From Deltaproteobacteria bacterium (GTDB lineage: Bacteria > Desulfobacterota > Desulfobacteria > Desulfobacterales > ETH-SRB1): a stretch of 32,781 bases of DNA. Shown in pieces: positions 1 to 7,533 of this stretch. The notes beneath the pieces were generated by a model. It did no database searches. It was not told the DNA's origin and saw only the letters and a list, made by a program, of their open reading frames with translations. Every line of letters starts with the position of its first letter. The stretch's first letter is position 1. The position numbers and the translations under genes were made by a program. The stretch spans positions 1-32,781 of the forward strand of contig JAJSZW010000032.1 of assembly GCA_030262895.1 (NCBI GenBank), read 5' to 3'.

Positions 1-564
1 TTCGGAAAAGTCAGTATCCAGGCCTGTTACTCCTTTTCTTGCCACGCAGTAAATAAAACCCCGCCCAAAAGATGCAAGGTAATTCATGCGTTCATCCGGA
101 GTTGTAGGAGAAAAAATAAAGATTGGATCAAGATTATATTTTTCCATTGCATTAAGATAATCCCGCCCCTCTTCCGGTGGAAGATCCGGTACAATGGCGC
201 CTTTCATATTTCTTTCGGCCATTGCAATAGCAAATCTGTCAATCCCGTATTTAAAAAGTATATTATAATAGCTCATAAAAAGAAACGGGATATCAAATGA
301 TTGTGTCACATTTTGGGCAAAATCCAGACATTTTTTTACTGTACTGCCCTCTGCCAGGGATTGCTGATTTGCATGAAGTATTACAGGGCCGTCTGCAATG
401 GGTTCGGAAAAAGGTATCTGCAGCTCCATCAAATCAACACCGGCGTTAACCATTGTCGCTATTATTTTAAAACACTCCTCAAATGAGGGGTATCCGAGAA
501 CAATATGGGTCATCAGCAGTATTTTCTTTTCTACAAGCCGGCTTTTAAGATATGACTCAAGCAT
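1..564 (-). CDS. trpA: Tryptophan synthase alpha chain, partial (3' end beyond window)
   Basis: Reading the minus strand from the ATG at 564 gives 188 codons with no stop up to the window edge. The product starts MLESYLKSRLVEKK and contains TrpA landmarks: a GYPSFEE segment, the active-site region MELQIPFSEPIADGP (catalytic Glu), the PDLPPEE loop and the YCVARKGVTG phosphate-binding region. TrpA cleaves indole-3-glycerol phosphate to indole, which is channelled to TrpB in the alpha2-beta2 complex in the cytoplasm. Its start overlaps the trpB stop by 8 bp, so translational coupling is likely. The usual length is about 260-270 residues, so roughly the last third is missing only because the window ends. 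Confidence 0.93.
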   Translation of the reverse strand, partial: MLESYLKSRLVEKKILLMTHIVLGYPSFEECFKIIATMVNAGVDLMELQIPFSEPIADGPVILHANQQSLAEGSTVKKCLDFAQNVTQSFDIPFLFMSYYNILFKYGIDRFAIAMAERNMKGAIVPDLPPEEGRDYLNAMEKYNLDPIFIFSPTTPDERMNYLASFGRGFIYCVARKGVTGLDTDFSE

Positions 565-1783
565 TATACTCCTCCGCTTTTTTCTTGATAAACTCCTTCC
601 ATCTCGGGTCATCAAAGGCATCTGCAACCGTAAATATGTCCTTGTCTCCTCTGCCGGACTGATTGATCAGTATAATATCTTCTTTGGACAGGTTCGGCGC
701 TTCCTTGAATGCCTGAACAAATGCATGCGCTGACTCCAGGGCAGGTATCAGCCCTTCCTTTTTAATAGTCAAAGACATTGCATCAACCACTTCACGGTCG
801 GTAGCTGATTCAAATCGTACCCTGCCGGATTCTTTAAGATGTGCCAGAATGGGCGAAACTCCCACATAATCCAGGCCTGCCGCCACACTATGGGTCTCTT
901 TCATCTGTCCATCGCTGTCCTGAAGAAAATACGTCTTATATCCCTGGGCAACTCCTATGCTCGCATCTTTAGAGGAGAGTCTGGCTGCGTGCCGGCCGGA
1001 ATCAAGCCCACGCCCTCCGGCTTCAACACCTACCAGCTCTACAGGATCATCCAAAAACCCTTTGAATATGCCCAAAGCATTAGAGCCGCCTCCCACGCAG
1101 GCATAAATGCGGGAGGGAAGTCTGCCCTCTTTTTCCAATATCTGTTTTCGCGCTTCTTTTCCAATAATTGACTGAAAATAAGAAACCATCTCAGGAAAGG
1201 GATGCGGCCCGCAGGCAGTACCCAAAACATAATGAGTCGTATCCATATTGCCTACCCAGTCGCGGAAAGCTTCATTTATAGCATCCTTCAATATCCGGGT
1301 TCCTTCTCGAACCGGTATCACTTCGGCGCCAAGTCTATCCATCCAGAAAACATTGGGACGCTGCCGCTGAACATCAACCTCTCCCATATATATGGTGCAT
1401 TTAAATCCAAATTTCGCAGCCATTGTTGCAGTTGCCACGCCATGCTGTCCGGCACCTGTCTCTGCAATGACACGGGTCTTTCCCATTCTCTTTACCAGAA
1501 GCCCCTGCCCCATAACATTATTTGCCTTATGGGCACCTGTATGATTCAGATCCTCACGCTTTATATAGATACGTGCGCCATTAAAGTGATTTGTAAGGTT
1601 TTCGGCAAAAGTAATAGGCGTCGGCCTGCAGGAATACGTTGACATAATATCAGTATATTCCTTCCAGAAGGAAGGGTCGTTTTTTGCTTTAATAAACTTA
1701 TCTTCGAGATCATCAAAGGTTGCAACAAGGATCTCAGGAAGAAAAGCCCCCCCGAATCCGTCATAGTAGCCTCGATTAATCAT
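557..1783 (-). CDS. trpB: Tryptophan synthase beta chain
   Basis: TrpB condenses indole with serine using pyridoxal phosphate, giving tryptophan. The ATG at 1783 is preferred because AGGAGG lies about 8 bases upstream; the longer reading frame to 1888 would run into the regulator gene. The resulting protein is 408 residues, normal for the family. Visible landmarks are KREDLNHTGAHKANN (PLP lysine in HKANN), the GAGQHGVATA loop, the GGGSNA phosphate-binding loop and a C-terminal SGRGDKD. These match the classical TrpB1 form that works with TrpA. It sits 19 bp after the GntR gene and overlaps trpA, so the three genes look like one transcript. Confidence 0.96.
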   Translation of the reverse strand: MINRGYYDGFGGAFLPEILVATFDDLEDKFIKAKNDPSFWKEYTDIMSTYSCRPTPITFAENLTNHFNGARIYIKREDLNHTGAHKANNVMGQGLLVKRMGKTRVIAETGAGQHGVATATMAAKFGFKCTIYMGEVDVQRQRPNVFWMDRLGAEVIPVREGTRILKDAINEAFRDWVGNMDTTHYVLGTACGPHPFPEMVSYFQSIIGKEARKQILEKEGRLPSRIYACVGGGSNALGIFKGFLDDPVELVGVEAGGRGLDSGRHAARLSSKDASIGVAQGYKTYFLQDSDGQMKETHSVAAGLDYVGVSPILAHLKESGRVRFESATDREVVDAMSLTIKKEGLIPALESAHAFVQAFKEAPNLSKEDIILINQSGRGDKDIFTVADAFDDPRWKEFIKKKAEEYNA

Positions 1784-1802
1784 CTGATATTCCTCCTTAT
1801 CC

Positions 1803-2525
1803 CTATTTTTCAAACAGGCTCTGTGAAAATACAAACCGGTCGGTTCGACAAAAAAGTTCCGAATATATTGCGTTTTTTGCCTGCTCAAAGTGTAGAAACC
1901 GTTTTACCGCAAGTATGGGTATGTCTGAAGAGATATTTAGGTTTTTTGCTTTTTCTCCGGTTAAATACCCGATTCTGAAGTTCTGCTTCCCGCCCGTCGG
2001 ACGCATATAATATTGCGCCTCGACTATCTGTGAAAGGGACCGGCTCTGAAGATTAAATCGCTCTATACCTGAAAATAAACTCGCATGCAGATAAATATCC
2101 TCTATTAGAACCGGCATATCTTCAACCCTGCTGAGTCTTGAAAAGAAATAAACCTCCTGGCCTGAAAAAGGATTCTCAGAATCATTTTCAATGGTCTCCA
2201 GACGGATATCTTCTATGATCTGCGTTGTTATTGATATCCCCTTTTTGTGAAAAGACGAAATCGTCCCTGCAAAAGAAAAAAGATCAACCTCTTTCCGGCT
2301 TTCTTCTACAAAAGTTCCGGAACCCCTCTTTCTTACAAGCATGCGTTTGCGAACCAGCAGATCCGTGGCCTGCCTGGCGGTGGGCCGACCAATGCCATAG
2401 GTCGCTGCAAGCCTGTTTTCAGAAGGAATCCTTGAGCCGAGCGGGTATTCTCCGGAACGTATTTTTACAAGAATTATATCAGCCAACTGATGATATAATG
2501 GTATAGGTGACTTTGAATTTAGCAT
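1803..2525 (-). CDS. GntR-family transcriptional regulator (HutC/UTRA type)
   Basis: This 240-residue protein has an N-terminal winged helix (about residues 5-75) with the family pattern PLYHQLADIILVKIRSGEY, GSRIPSENRLA and GRPTARQATDLL. A C-terminal UTRA-like effector domain (about 95-235) includes FFSRLSRVEDMPVLIEDIYL and a terminal RTDRF.F segment. Such proteins bind DNA as dimers and release or bind it with a small ligand. The ATG at 2525 is chosen; a TTG two codons upstream at 2531 is possible and the ribosome site is weak in both cases. It directly precedes trpBA on the same strand, suggesting control of tryptophan synthesis by this regulator, which is inference: the ligand is unknown. 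Confidence 0.88.
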   Translation of the reverse strand: MLNSKSPIPLYHQLADIILVKIRSGEYPLGSRIPSENRLAATYGIGRPTARQATDLLVRKRMLVRKRGSGTFVEESRKEVDLFSFAGTISSFHKKGISITTQIIEDIRLETIENDSENPFSGQEVYFFSRLSRVEDMPVLIEDIYLHASLFSGIERFNLQSRSLSQIVEAQYYMRPTGGKQNFRIGYLTGEKAKNLNISSDIPILAVKRFLHFEQAKNAIYSELFCRTDRFVFSQSLFEK

Positions 2526-2759
2526 ATGCAATTGTCTTTTAAAGCTTTAATCCGCAGATTACGCAGAAATCAGAAATTTACAAACTCATTTTTATGTAAC
2601 ATTAAGCGGCTATATTTTCAAAAAGCTGAAGTATTACGAGTTTTTAAATTTCTGAGAAATATAAAACCAAATTAGTAAAGTTGTCAAGACAAATTTTACT
2701 TGAACAATAAAAGGGTGTTACAAATAACTATTACCAAGCCTCCACCACTTCAAAATACG

Positions 2760-2830
2760 AAAATTATGTAAAATATGTAATAGTTTATTTACATAATTAC
2801 ATAATTTTATGTAATAGTTTACATAATTTT
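2760..2830. promoter_or_regulatory. Clustered TTACATAA/TTATGTAA sites, candidate operator array
   Basis: Exact 8-mers TTATGTAA or its complement TTACATAA occur at 2764-2771, 2789-2796, 2797-2804, 2807-2814 and 2819-2826, with a one-mismatch copy at 2773-2780. Larger symmetry is present: a 13-bp perfect inverted repeat joins 2760-2772 with 2818-2830, and ATTACATAA-TT-TTATGTAAT forms a palindrome at 2796-2815. The cluster lies about 235 bases upstream of the gntR start, so it could be the target of that regulator or another DNA-binding protein. Binding is inferred only from symmetry and density; low complexity of AT-rich DNA is the alternative. Confidence 0.4.
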
Positions 2831-3024
2831 TGTGAAAAATGGCAATAAATTTTTTACCGGCTTCATTTGTATTTTTTATAATATTTAGAAATATCAGTAA
2901 ATTACAACTATTATAAACCGGCTGATCGGTTAGTGGCATAAATTTTGCGTCTTTTTAAAAAATATAGAAAAGATATATATCTTTCATCAGCATCCAGAAA
3001 AATTTTTCGAAAGCTAATTGGTAG

Positions 3025-3079
3025 CCGTTCACGGCTTGAAACTTGAAATTGGAAAGTAGAAATTTGGGAGAGATGAAAC
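3025..3079 (+). repeat. Dispersed palindromic repeat R1, truncated copy A
   Basis: Starts with CCGTTCACGGCTTGAAACTT and follows the left half of the R1 element also found at 14152-14276, 16480-16571 and (inverted) 26048-26182. Similarity stops near 3079, so only about 55 of roughly 135 bases are kept. Confidence 0.75.
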
Positions 3080-3500
3080 GAGTTTACGAGTCTGAGCAAG
3101 ATAGCTCATTAGCTTAACAGCTCAACACCTTACCGGCTAAGAGCTATGAACCATTATTGCAGACTGATGGTCTCTAACCTATTTAATAAGATGGACTTTT
3201 TATAAAACCGTCAATTATGACAAGACATGTGACAAGGGGGTGATAACAGGCAAAATAGTATAATAGGCCAGAGGGAAGGATGGAGGGCATGTACCTGTAC
3301 CACGGCTGTAATAATGCCAACAAGAAGCGCTCCCCAGGGGCTGAAAACAACGGGCCATGACGCTGGACAAAGGAACTATTGAGACGAATCCATCATCACG
3401 ACGTCTTGATTTGCCCTTCGTCTATTCAATCCTTAATTAGTACTGATACTAAAGCTGAAAAAAAATGATCTGATCTGATGGAGAATTATAGGAGGAAATA

Positions 3501-4316
3501 ATGAAGAAGTTGTTGTTATTAATTACATTGGTCGCGGGGGTAATAGCCTTTGCCCTGCCAGGGCAGGCGACGATACTTGACCTGACCACCATAGGATCCT
3601 CTGGCACGATAAACGGCGCGCTTTTCAGCTCGCCCCCATCGATAGTTTCGGGGACGGGCCTGATCGATTCGTTTGTACGAATCCAGCACAATGGGACGGA
3701 GCAAGGTTACAACGTCGATGTTGCAAACCAGGCAGCTTTTGAATATGATGAAAAATATGGAACATGGACACATTCGCTGCAGCTTAGCGAGATTCAGGAC
3801 AACATATGTGACGTCTCGGGCACCAGTTACTATGAGTTTGTGCTGGACATCAATGAGAACAATACCGATACCGGTGGTCTGTTAAGTATGCACGAACTAG
3901 AAATTTACCTCCATGACACTGGTAATGTACTCGGCCATTCAGCAGGTGGTTGGGGCACGCCTATTTACGACCTCGATGCTGGGGAGGATAGTGTGGTTGA
4001 ACTCGACTACACTAATTTCGCTGGGAGTGGCAGGCTCGACATGATCGCCCTGATCCCGACTGTTCTGTTCGGCGCTAACCTTAATAACTATGTGTATCTG
4101 TATTCAGCATTCGGTTCCCTCCAAGAAAGCAATGCCGGCTTCGAGGAGTGGGCACACAAATTAGAGGGCTCGTTCACAGGCGGTGATGGCGGCGGCGGCG
4201 GTGGTGGCGGCGGCGGTGGTGAAGTCCCCGAACCCGCCACTATGCTGCTTCTGGGCAGCGGACTTATAGGGATTGCAGTTAGCGGCAAAAAGAGGTTCAA
4301 AAAAATAAACGGATAG
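3501..4316 (+). CDS. PEP-CTERM sorting domain-containing exported protein
   Basis: This 271-residue protein begins with a signal peptide (MKKLLLLITLVAGVIAFALP, likely cleavage after GQA near residue 23). It ends with the exosortase sorting signal VPEPATMLLLGSGLIGIAVS followed by a basic tail (GKKRFKK). The body, about residues 25-225, is rich in aromatic and polar residues and resembles no family I can name. An almost pure glycine linker (about residues 228-240) separates it from the sorting tail. PEP-CTERM proteins are exported and processed by an exosortase, usually in organisms making exopolysaccharide; no exosortase is visible here. AGGAGG at 3491-3496 supports the start. The neighbouring protease gene points towards it and carries a c-di-GMP riboswitch, consistent with a surface or matrix role. 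Confidence 0.88.
   Translation: MKKLLLLITLVAGVIAFALPGQATILDLTTIGSSGTINGALFSSPPSIVSGTGLIDSFVRIQHNGTEQGYNVDVANQAAFEYDEKYGTWTHSLQLSEIQDNICDVSGTSYYEFVLDINENNTDTGGLLSMHELEIYLHDTGNVLGHSAGGWGTPIYDLDAGEDSVVELDYTNFAGSGRLDMIALIPTVLFGANLNNYVYLYSAFGSLQESNAGFEEWAHKLEGSFTGGDGGGGGGGGGGGEVPEPATMLLLGSGLIGIAVSGKKRFKKING
4184..4223 (+). repeat. GGC/GGT trinucleotide tract coding polyglycine
   Basis: A run of GGC and GGT codons encodes about eleven consecutive glycines just before the PEP-CTERM signal. In-frame gain or loss of triplets would change linker length without breaking the frame. Confidence 0.8.
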
Positions 4317-4326
4317 TTTGTTCAAG

Positions 4327-4364
4327 AAAGTAAAGGGACAGGAGGTTTGCTGCCCCTTTACTTT
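4327..4364 (+). terminator. Stem-loop after the PEP-CTERM gene
   Basis: AAAGTAAAGGG (4327-4337) pairs perfectly with CCCTTTACTTT (4354-4364), and CAG/CTG inside the loop side can extend the stem across one mismatch. It begins 10 bases after the stop codon. No long T run follows, so termination may be weak. Beyond it, TAGTCGAGT (from about 4371) and ACTCGACTA (to about 4461) form a second, wider inverted pair in the convergent gap. Confidence 0.55.
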
Positions 4365-4486
4365 GTCAAGTAGTCGAGTTGTTGATTGGTCAAGTGGTTG
4401 TTGTTATATGGTGAATTGACTGCAATTGTTTCCCCGCTCAACGACTTGACGACTCGACTATTTAACGATCTATGTAGTAATAGTTT

Positions 4487-6274
4487 TTACTTATAGACTG
4501 TTATTGAATCTGTTCCAACATTCCCTGCAGCATCATATGCTTTTGATGAGATGATATGCTCTCCATTGGATGCCTTCTTTACATTCCATGGCCAGCTAAT
4601 TGCGCTTGCCTGCTTATCAACCATAAGTAATCCATCAACATAAAGCTGCATTCTGGTAACGCCAATATTATCTGAGGCCAACACGGTTATTTTCACCAAT
4701 TTAGAAAGATGAGCGCCGTCATCCGGTGATGTGATGGAGACTACCGGTGGGGTGCTGTCCTGTTCCTGTTGGTTATGCACATAAACCGTAACGGAATTTG
4801 AATGCCCGATGTTTCCTGAAGTATCATAGGCGGTTGCCGAAAGTTCATAGTATCCTTCCGGGAGATCATTTGTATTCCAGTAAAAATTGTGAGGCTCTGT
4901 TGCGCTTGTGCCAAAAAACGCCCCGTCAATATAGAATTCAACCCTTTCAACCCCCACATTGTCCGTAGCTGAAACCCTCACCGTAATTGAACTGCTCACG
5001 GTTGAGCCTTCATCCGGAGATGTGATTGATACCAAAGGATCTGTTATATCAGGCTCCGGTTCAGGTTCCGGCGCTGTCCCTATCGCTGCAGCAAGGCTGG
5101 CACAGGCATTGACTCTGCCGTAGCCGTAATATTGATCAAAGCCCGGGTCTCCAAGATCATCAGCGTTCTGCATGATGATTTCCCCAACCTGAGTGTTCGT
5201 TAGATCAGGGTTTGCTGATATAATAAGCCCTGCAAGACCTGCTGCGATAGGAGACGCAAAAGACGTTCCATTCCAGTAACTATATCCGCCGCCTCGATTG
5301 GTCGTAAGAATAGATGCTCCCGGCGCTGCTATGTCAATCCAGGCCCCATAGTTTGAAAAACTTGCCCGCGTGTCACTTGAGGTGGTTGCCGAGACAGCCA
5401 CCACATGCTCACAGGCAGCAGGATAGTAAGGCGTGCTTGTAGCATTGTTCATAGCACAAGCAAAAACAAGAGTTCCTTTGGTCCATGCGTAATTTATTGC
5501 ATTTTGCATGGTTGATGAACTGCTTGAGCCACCTATGCTTATGTTTATGACTCGAATGCCATGGTCTGCAGCATAGGTTATTGCCCTGGCAATATCATAA
5601 TATGAGGCCCAATTGTCCGCGTTTAACACAACAAGTGGCATGATCGGGTTTCCCCAGGCAACTCCTGCAACTCCTGCAACGTTATTCGATATGGCTGCTG
5701 CTGTCCCTGCCACTGCCGTGCCATGTCCACGGACATCATGGGTGTCGGTATTGTTCTCAAGAAAGTTATAACCGCCAAGGAGTTTGTCGGAAAGATCAGG
5801 ATGTGTCGGGTCAACCCCTGAGTCTATGATGGCAATAGGAGTTGTGTCAGAGCCGGTACACATATCCCATCCATCCGGGGCTGAAATTTTTGGCAGATGC
5901 CATTGAGACGGGTATCTTTCATCATTTGGTTCGGCAGCACCTTCTGCAATACCATTATACTCCACAAAGCTGATGTGCGGATTTTTCTCAAGAGCTGCCT
6001 TGACCTTTTCAAGGGCGTGATCCGGAACCCTGATTCGCTTTACATTGATTTGCTCGATTTCTCCCGCAGTGACGGCTCCATGACGCGCGAGTATCCCTTG
6101 CATTTTATTCTTTGAGGTTCCTGCCTTTGACTTGATGAGCAGCTCGCCCCGCACATGTCGTCCATTTTCATTTTCATTGCCGGCCCATGTTATATTTGCC
6201 ACAGCAAAACAAATGACCATAATAAAAGAAAGCGTAAATACAAAACTTTGAACAAATAGATTTCTTTTTTTCAT
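4487..6274 (-). CDS. Secreted subtilisin-like serine protease (S8) with two Ig-like domains
   Basis: The ATG at 6274 is chosen because GGAGG lies 6 bases upstream, giving 595 residues. A signal peptide (about 1-31, ending NITWA) is followed by an inhibitor-I9-like propeptide (about 40-115). The S8 catalytic domain (about 120-405) shows the complete triad: Asp151 in IIDSGVD, His184 in RGHGTAVAG and Ser338 in NGTSFASP, with the oxyanion Asn in ACAMNNAT. After a short PEPEPEP linker come two tandem Ig-like repeats of about 90 residues, each with SITSPD, DN(V/I)GV and AYD..GN(I/V)G landmarks. The enzyme should act outside the cytoplasm. Its leader carries a c-di-GMP riboswitch and a hairpin covering the ribosome site. 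Confidence 0.93.
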   Translation of the reverse strand: MKKRNLFVQSFVFTLSFIMVICFAVANITWAGNENENGRHVRGELLIKSKAGTSKNKMQGILARHGAVTAGEIEQINVKRIRVPDHALEKVKAALEKNPHISFVEYNGIAEGAAEPNDERYPSQWHLPKISAPDGWDMCTGSDTTPIAIIDSGVDPTHPDLSDKLLGGYNFLENNTDTHDVRGHGTAVAGTAAAISNNVAGVAGVAWGNPIMPLVVLNADNWASYYDIARAITYAADHGIRVINISIGGSSSSSTMQNAINYAWTKGTLVFACAMNNATSTPYYPAACEHVVAVSATTSSDTRASFSNYGAWIDIAAPGASILTTNRGGGYSYWNGTSFASPIAAGLAGLIISANPDLTNTQVGEIIMQNADDLGDPGFDQYYGYGRVNACASLAAAIGTAPEPEPEPDITDPLVSITSPDEGSTVSSSITVRVSATDNVGVERVEFYIDGAFFGTSATEPHNFYWNTNDLPEGYYELSATAYDTSGNIGHSNSVTVYVHNQQEQDSTPPVVSITSPDDGAHLSKLVKITVLASDNIGVTRMQLYVDGLLMVDKQASAISWPWNVKKASNGEHIISSKAYDAAGNVGTDSITVYK

Positions 6275-6279
6275 CATCC

Positions 6280-6338
6280 ACCTCCATTTTTTGGTTGTTT
6301 GGTTTTTTTGCCTGCAAACAAGCCACCAAAAATGGGGT
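6280..6338 (-). promoter_or_regulatory. Ribosome-site-sequestering hairpin (riboswitch expression platform)
   Basis: On the transcribed strand, ACCCCAUUUUUGG (complement of 6326-6338) can pair with CCAAAAAAUGGAGGU (complement of 6280-6294), which includes the protease GGAGG. Only single-base bulges interrupt the stem. Separately, UUGCCUG at the 3' side of the aptamer (6352-6358) can pair with CAGGCAA at 6308-6314, competing with the aptamer's closing stem. This layout suggests control of translation by aptamer folding; the direction of the switch cannot be read from sequence. Confidence 0.6.
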
Positions 6339-6345
6339 GAACTTT

Positions 6346-6430
6346 GTCTTTCAGGCAACCCGGCTATCCACTCCAGTGCGGACCCGTGGCTTTGTGTCCC
6401 CTGGTTACCCAGGGTTTACTTTTTTCAGAA
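6346..6430 (-). ncRNA. Cyclic di-GMP-I riboswitch (GEMM-I)
   Basis: The minus strand shows the GEMM-I core in the right order. First a GUAAACC segment, then the P2 stem CCCUGG-GUAA-CCAGGG with a GNRA tetraloop (6399-6414). Next comes the highly conserved ACAAAGCCACGGGUC (6381-6395), then P3 made by CCAC/GUGG, and finally UGGAUAGCCGGGUUGCC (6354-6370). These are the tetraloop, receptor and ligand-pocket elements of class I c-di-GMP aptamers such as Vibrio Vc2. It lies about 75-155 bases upstream of the protease start on the same strand, so it should control that gene. The outer limits are approximate. Confidence 0.88.
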
Positions 6431-6509
6431 ACGTGCGTACTGGCCTTGCTGGCCTTGGAAAATAAGCAAGGCTTGTGCCATAGAGAAATTGTTATCCAAA
6501 TTATTAACA

Positions 6510-6677
6510 CCTAAGTTGAGCGATTAGCCTTTAGCGGTTATCTATTAGTTTAATGATTACAGAATATTTTGCTATTACAAACTTTTACCCATTGGGTGAA
6601 AGTCCTAATTAACGTAGTAATACCTTGATTTTTCAAAGCTAAACGCTAATAGCTAACAGCTAATCGCTCAATTTAGG
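6510..6677. mobile_element. MITE-like element, copy 1 (168 bp) with 5-bp target duplication
   Basis: Ends are CCTAAGTTGAGCGATTAGC and, inverted, GCTAATCGCTCAATTTAGG. The element is flanked on both sides by TAACA (6505-6509 and 6678-6682), a perfect 5-bp duplication. The inside carries no gene and differs from copies 2 and 3, which share only the terminal 16 or so bases with it. No transposase is present, so it would need one supplied in trans. Confidence 0.8.
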
Positions 6678-6689
6678 TAACACATTATT

Positions 6690-6911
6690 CACTTTATGAT
6701 TTGGTACGAAAGCGCTGGTCAAAACCGTCGTGCCTACCGCAATCATTAAGCCGACACCAAATGTTTTGATATTCTATATTCCTTATGGCCCGGCCTGAAA
6801 AATCCAAGATTGATTTGGATAAATCGGAAAGAAATATAAATTAGTAAGCATTCCGATGATAACAAAACATGCTATGATTATGACAAAAATTGTCAGATTT
6901 GGCGCCTGATA
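6690..6911. other. Non-genic stretch, possible decayed membrane-protein coding on minus strand
   Basis: No intact gene is seen. Two short minus-strand frames read as hydrophobic segments (for example LTIFVIIIACFVIIGML around 6830-6900 and FGVGLMIAVGTTVLTS around 6715-6765), separated by stops. They may be relics continuing from the adjacent feoB remnant or chance AT-rich translation. Confidence 0.3.
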
Positions 6912-7080
6912 TCACATCTTGATTAGCGGGGGGCATTGGTGGTCTGGGGGGTGACTAATAACCACTTCCTTGGCTGCGAGACCACCCACAAGGGCAATAT
7001 TAGTACGCCAATCAAAGCCCGCCCACTTCGATATACCCTTCAAGGCTATTCCAAGACGGCCGGCTGAAACCGTTAAAGTT
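6912..7080 (-). pseudogene. feoB: Relic of ferrous iron transporter FeoB (C-terminal core fragment)
   Basis: The minus strand from about 7067 to 6952 translates to SAGRLGIALKGISKWAGFDW followed by RTNIALVGGLAAKEVVIS. This matches the conserved FeoB transmembrane-core segment (GR-G-AL, GFDWR, L-GG-AAKEVVVS). After VVIS the homology breaks, probably by a frameshift or deletion, and the frame ends at a TGA at 6912-6914. Nothing upstream looks like the G domain or the rest of the channel. It is therefore a small dead remnant of a Fe(II) uptake gene in a region now occupied by repeats. Identification rests on this one motif block. Confidence 0.6.
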
Positions 7081-7142
7081 ACAACCTTGTAATTAATTTA
7101 TTAAATTTTATACAAAATTGTAACTCTCTATTTTTCCTTTTG

Positions 7143-7172
7143 TTGACTATATATTTATCTTCTTGAAATAAT
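7143..7172 (+). promoter_or_regulatory. Weak sigma-70-like promoter candidate
   Basis: TTGACT at 7143-7148 is followed after 18 bases by AATAAT at 7167-7172. It could have served the Hdr operon, but MITE copy 2 now lies between it and the first gene, and AT-rich DNA gives such matches by chance. Confidence 0.2.
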
Positions 7173-7350
7173 AGAATTTTTTATTATTACTTTATGGCAT
7201 GCATATTGCTTTTTCTAAAGCCTTGTACTATGCTTTATTGTCAAGGTCTTGTATAATTTTGAATATCTGGTATATAAGATTTTATTTTCTTCCCGAGCAT
7301 TTTTAAAATAAATAATTTAGGATTTAATAACCGCGGACTTTTTAATTCAA

Positions 7351-7495
7351 CCTAAGTTGAGCGATTTTTTGTGAAGAAATGTGCCAAGATCTTGATGCAG
7401 CAAGGACTTGCGAAAATCGTAGGCACACCAATGGATATGTCAAGACTTTTCGCAAGAGATTGGTGCAAGTCGAGTAAAAAATCGCTCAATTTAGG
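7351..7495. mobile_element. MITE-like element, copy 2 (145 bp) with 5-bp target duplication
   Basis: Ends are CCTAAGTTGAGCGATTTTTT and the inverted AAAAAATCGCTCAATTTAGG. Flanks are TTCAA at 7346-7350 and at 7496-7500. The interior shares long stretches with copy 3 (30115-30280), including AAATGTGCCAAGATCTTGAT and a CTTGCGAAAA/TTTTCGCAAG inverted pair, so the single strand could fold into a branched hairpin. No open reading frame of note. Confidence 0.85.
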
Positions 7496-7533
7496 TTCAA
7501 TCCGCTGTTGTTGAGATGGTGGTTAATACCGAC

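Larger units (their letters stand above)
2526..3500. other. Long intergenic region between gntR and PEP-CTERM gene
   Basis: No convincing protein gene is visible in this 975-base gap. It contains an AT-rich block with clustered TTACATAA-type sites (2760-2830), a truncated copy of a dispersed palindromic repeat (3025-3079), and the leader region of the PEP-CTERM gene. A 27-codon frame starting near 3281 is preceded by GAGGGAAGG, but nothing supports it as a real gene. No clear sigma-54 site was found upstream of the PEP-CTERM gene. Confidence 0.6.

Noticed and set aside
1202..1642. 146-residue plus-strand frame opposite trpB
   Set aside because: It is antisense to conserved TrpB motifs and matches nothing recognisable.
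2718..2939. 73-residue minus-strand frame in the AT-rich spacer
   Set aside because: It runs through the repeated TTACATAA block, has no ribosome site and no recognisable domain; amino-acid composition follows the AT-rich DNA.
3190..3440. Possible riboswitch or sigma-54 promoter upstream of the PEP-CTERM gene
   Set aside because: The GEMM core seen at 6346-6430 is not repeated here, and no GG-N10-GC promoter pair at a fitting place was found.
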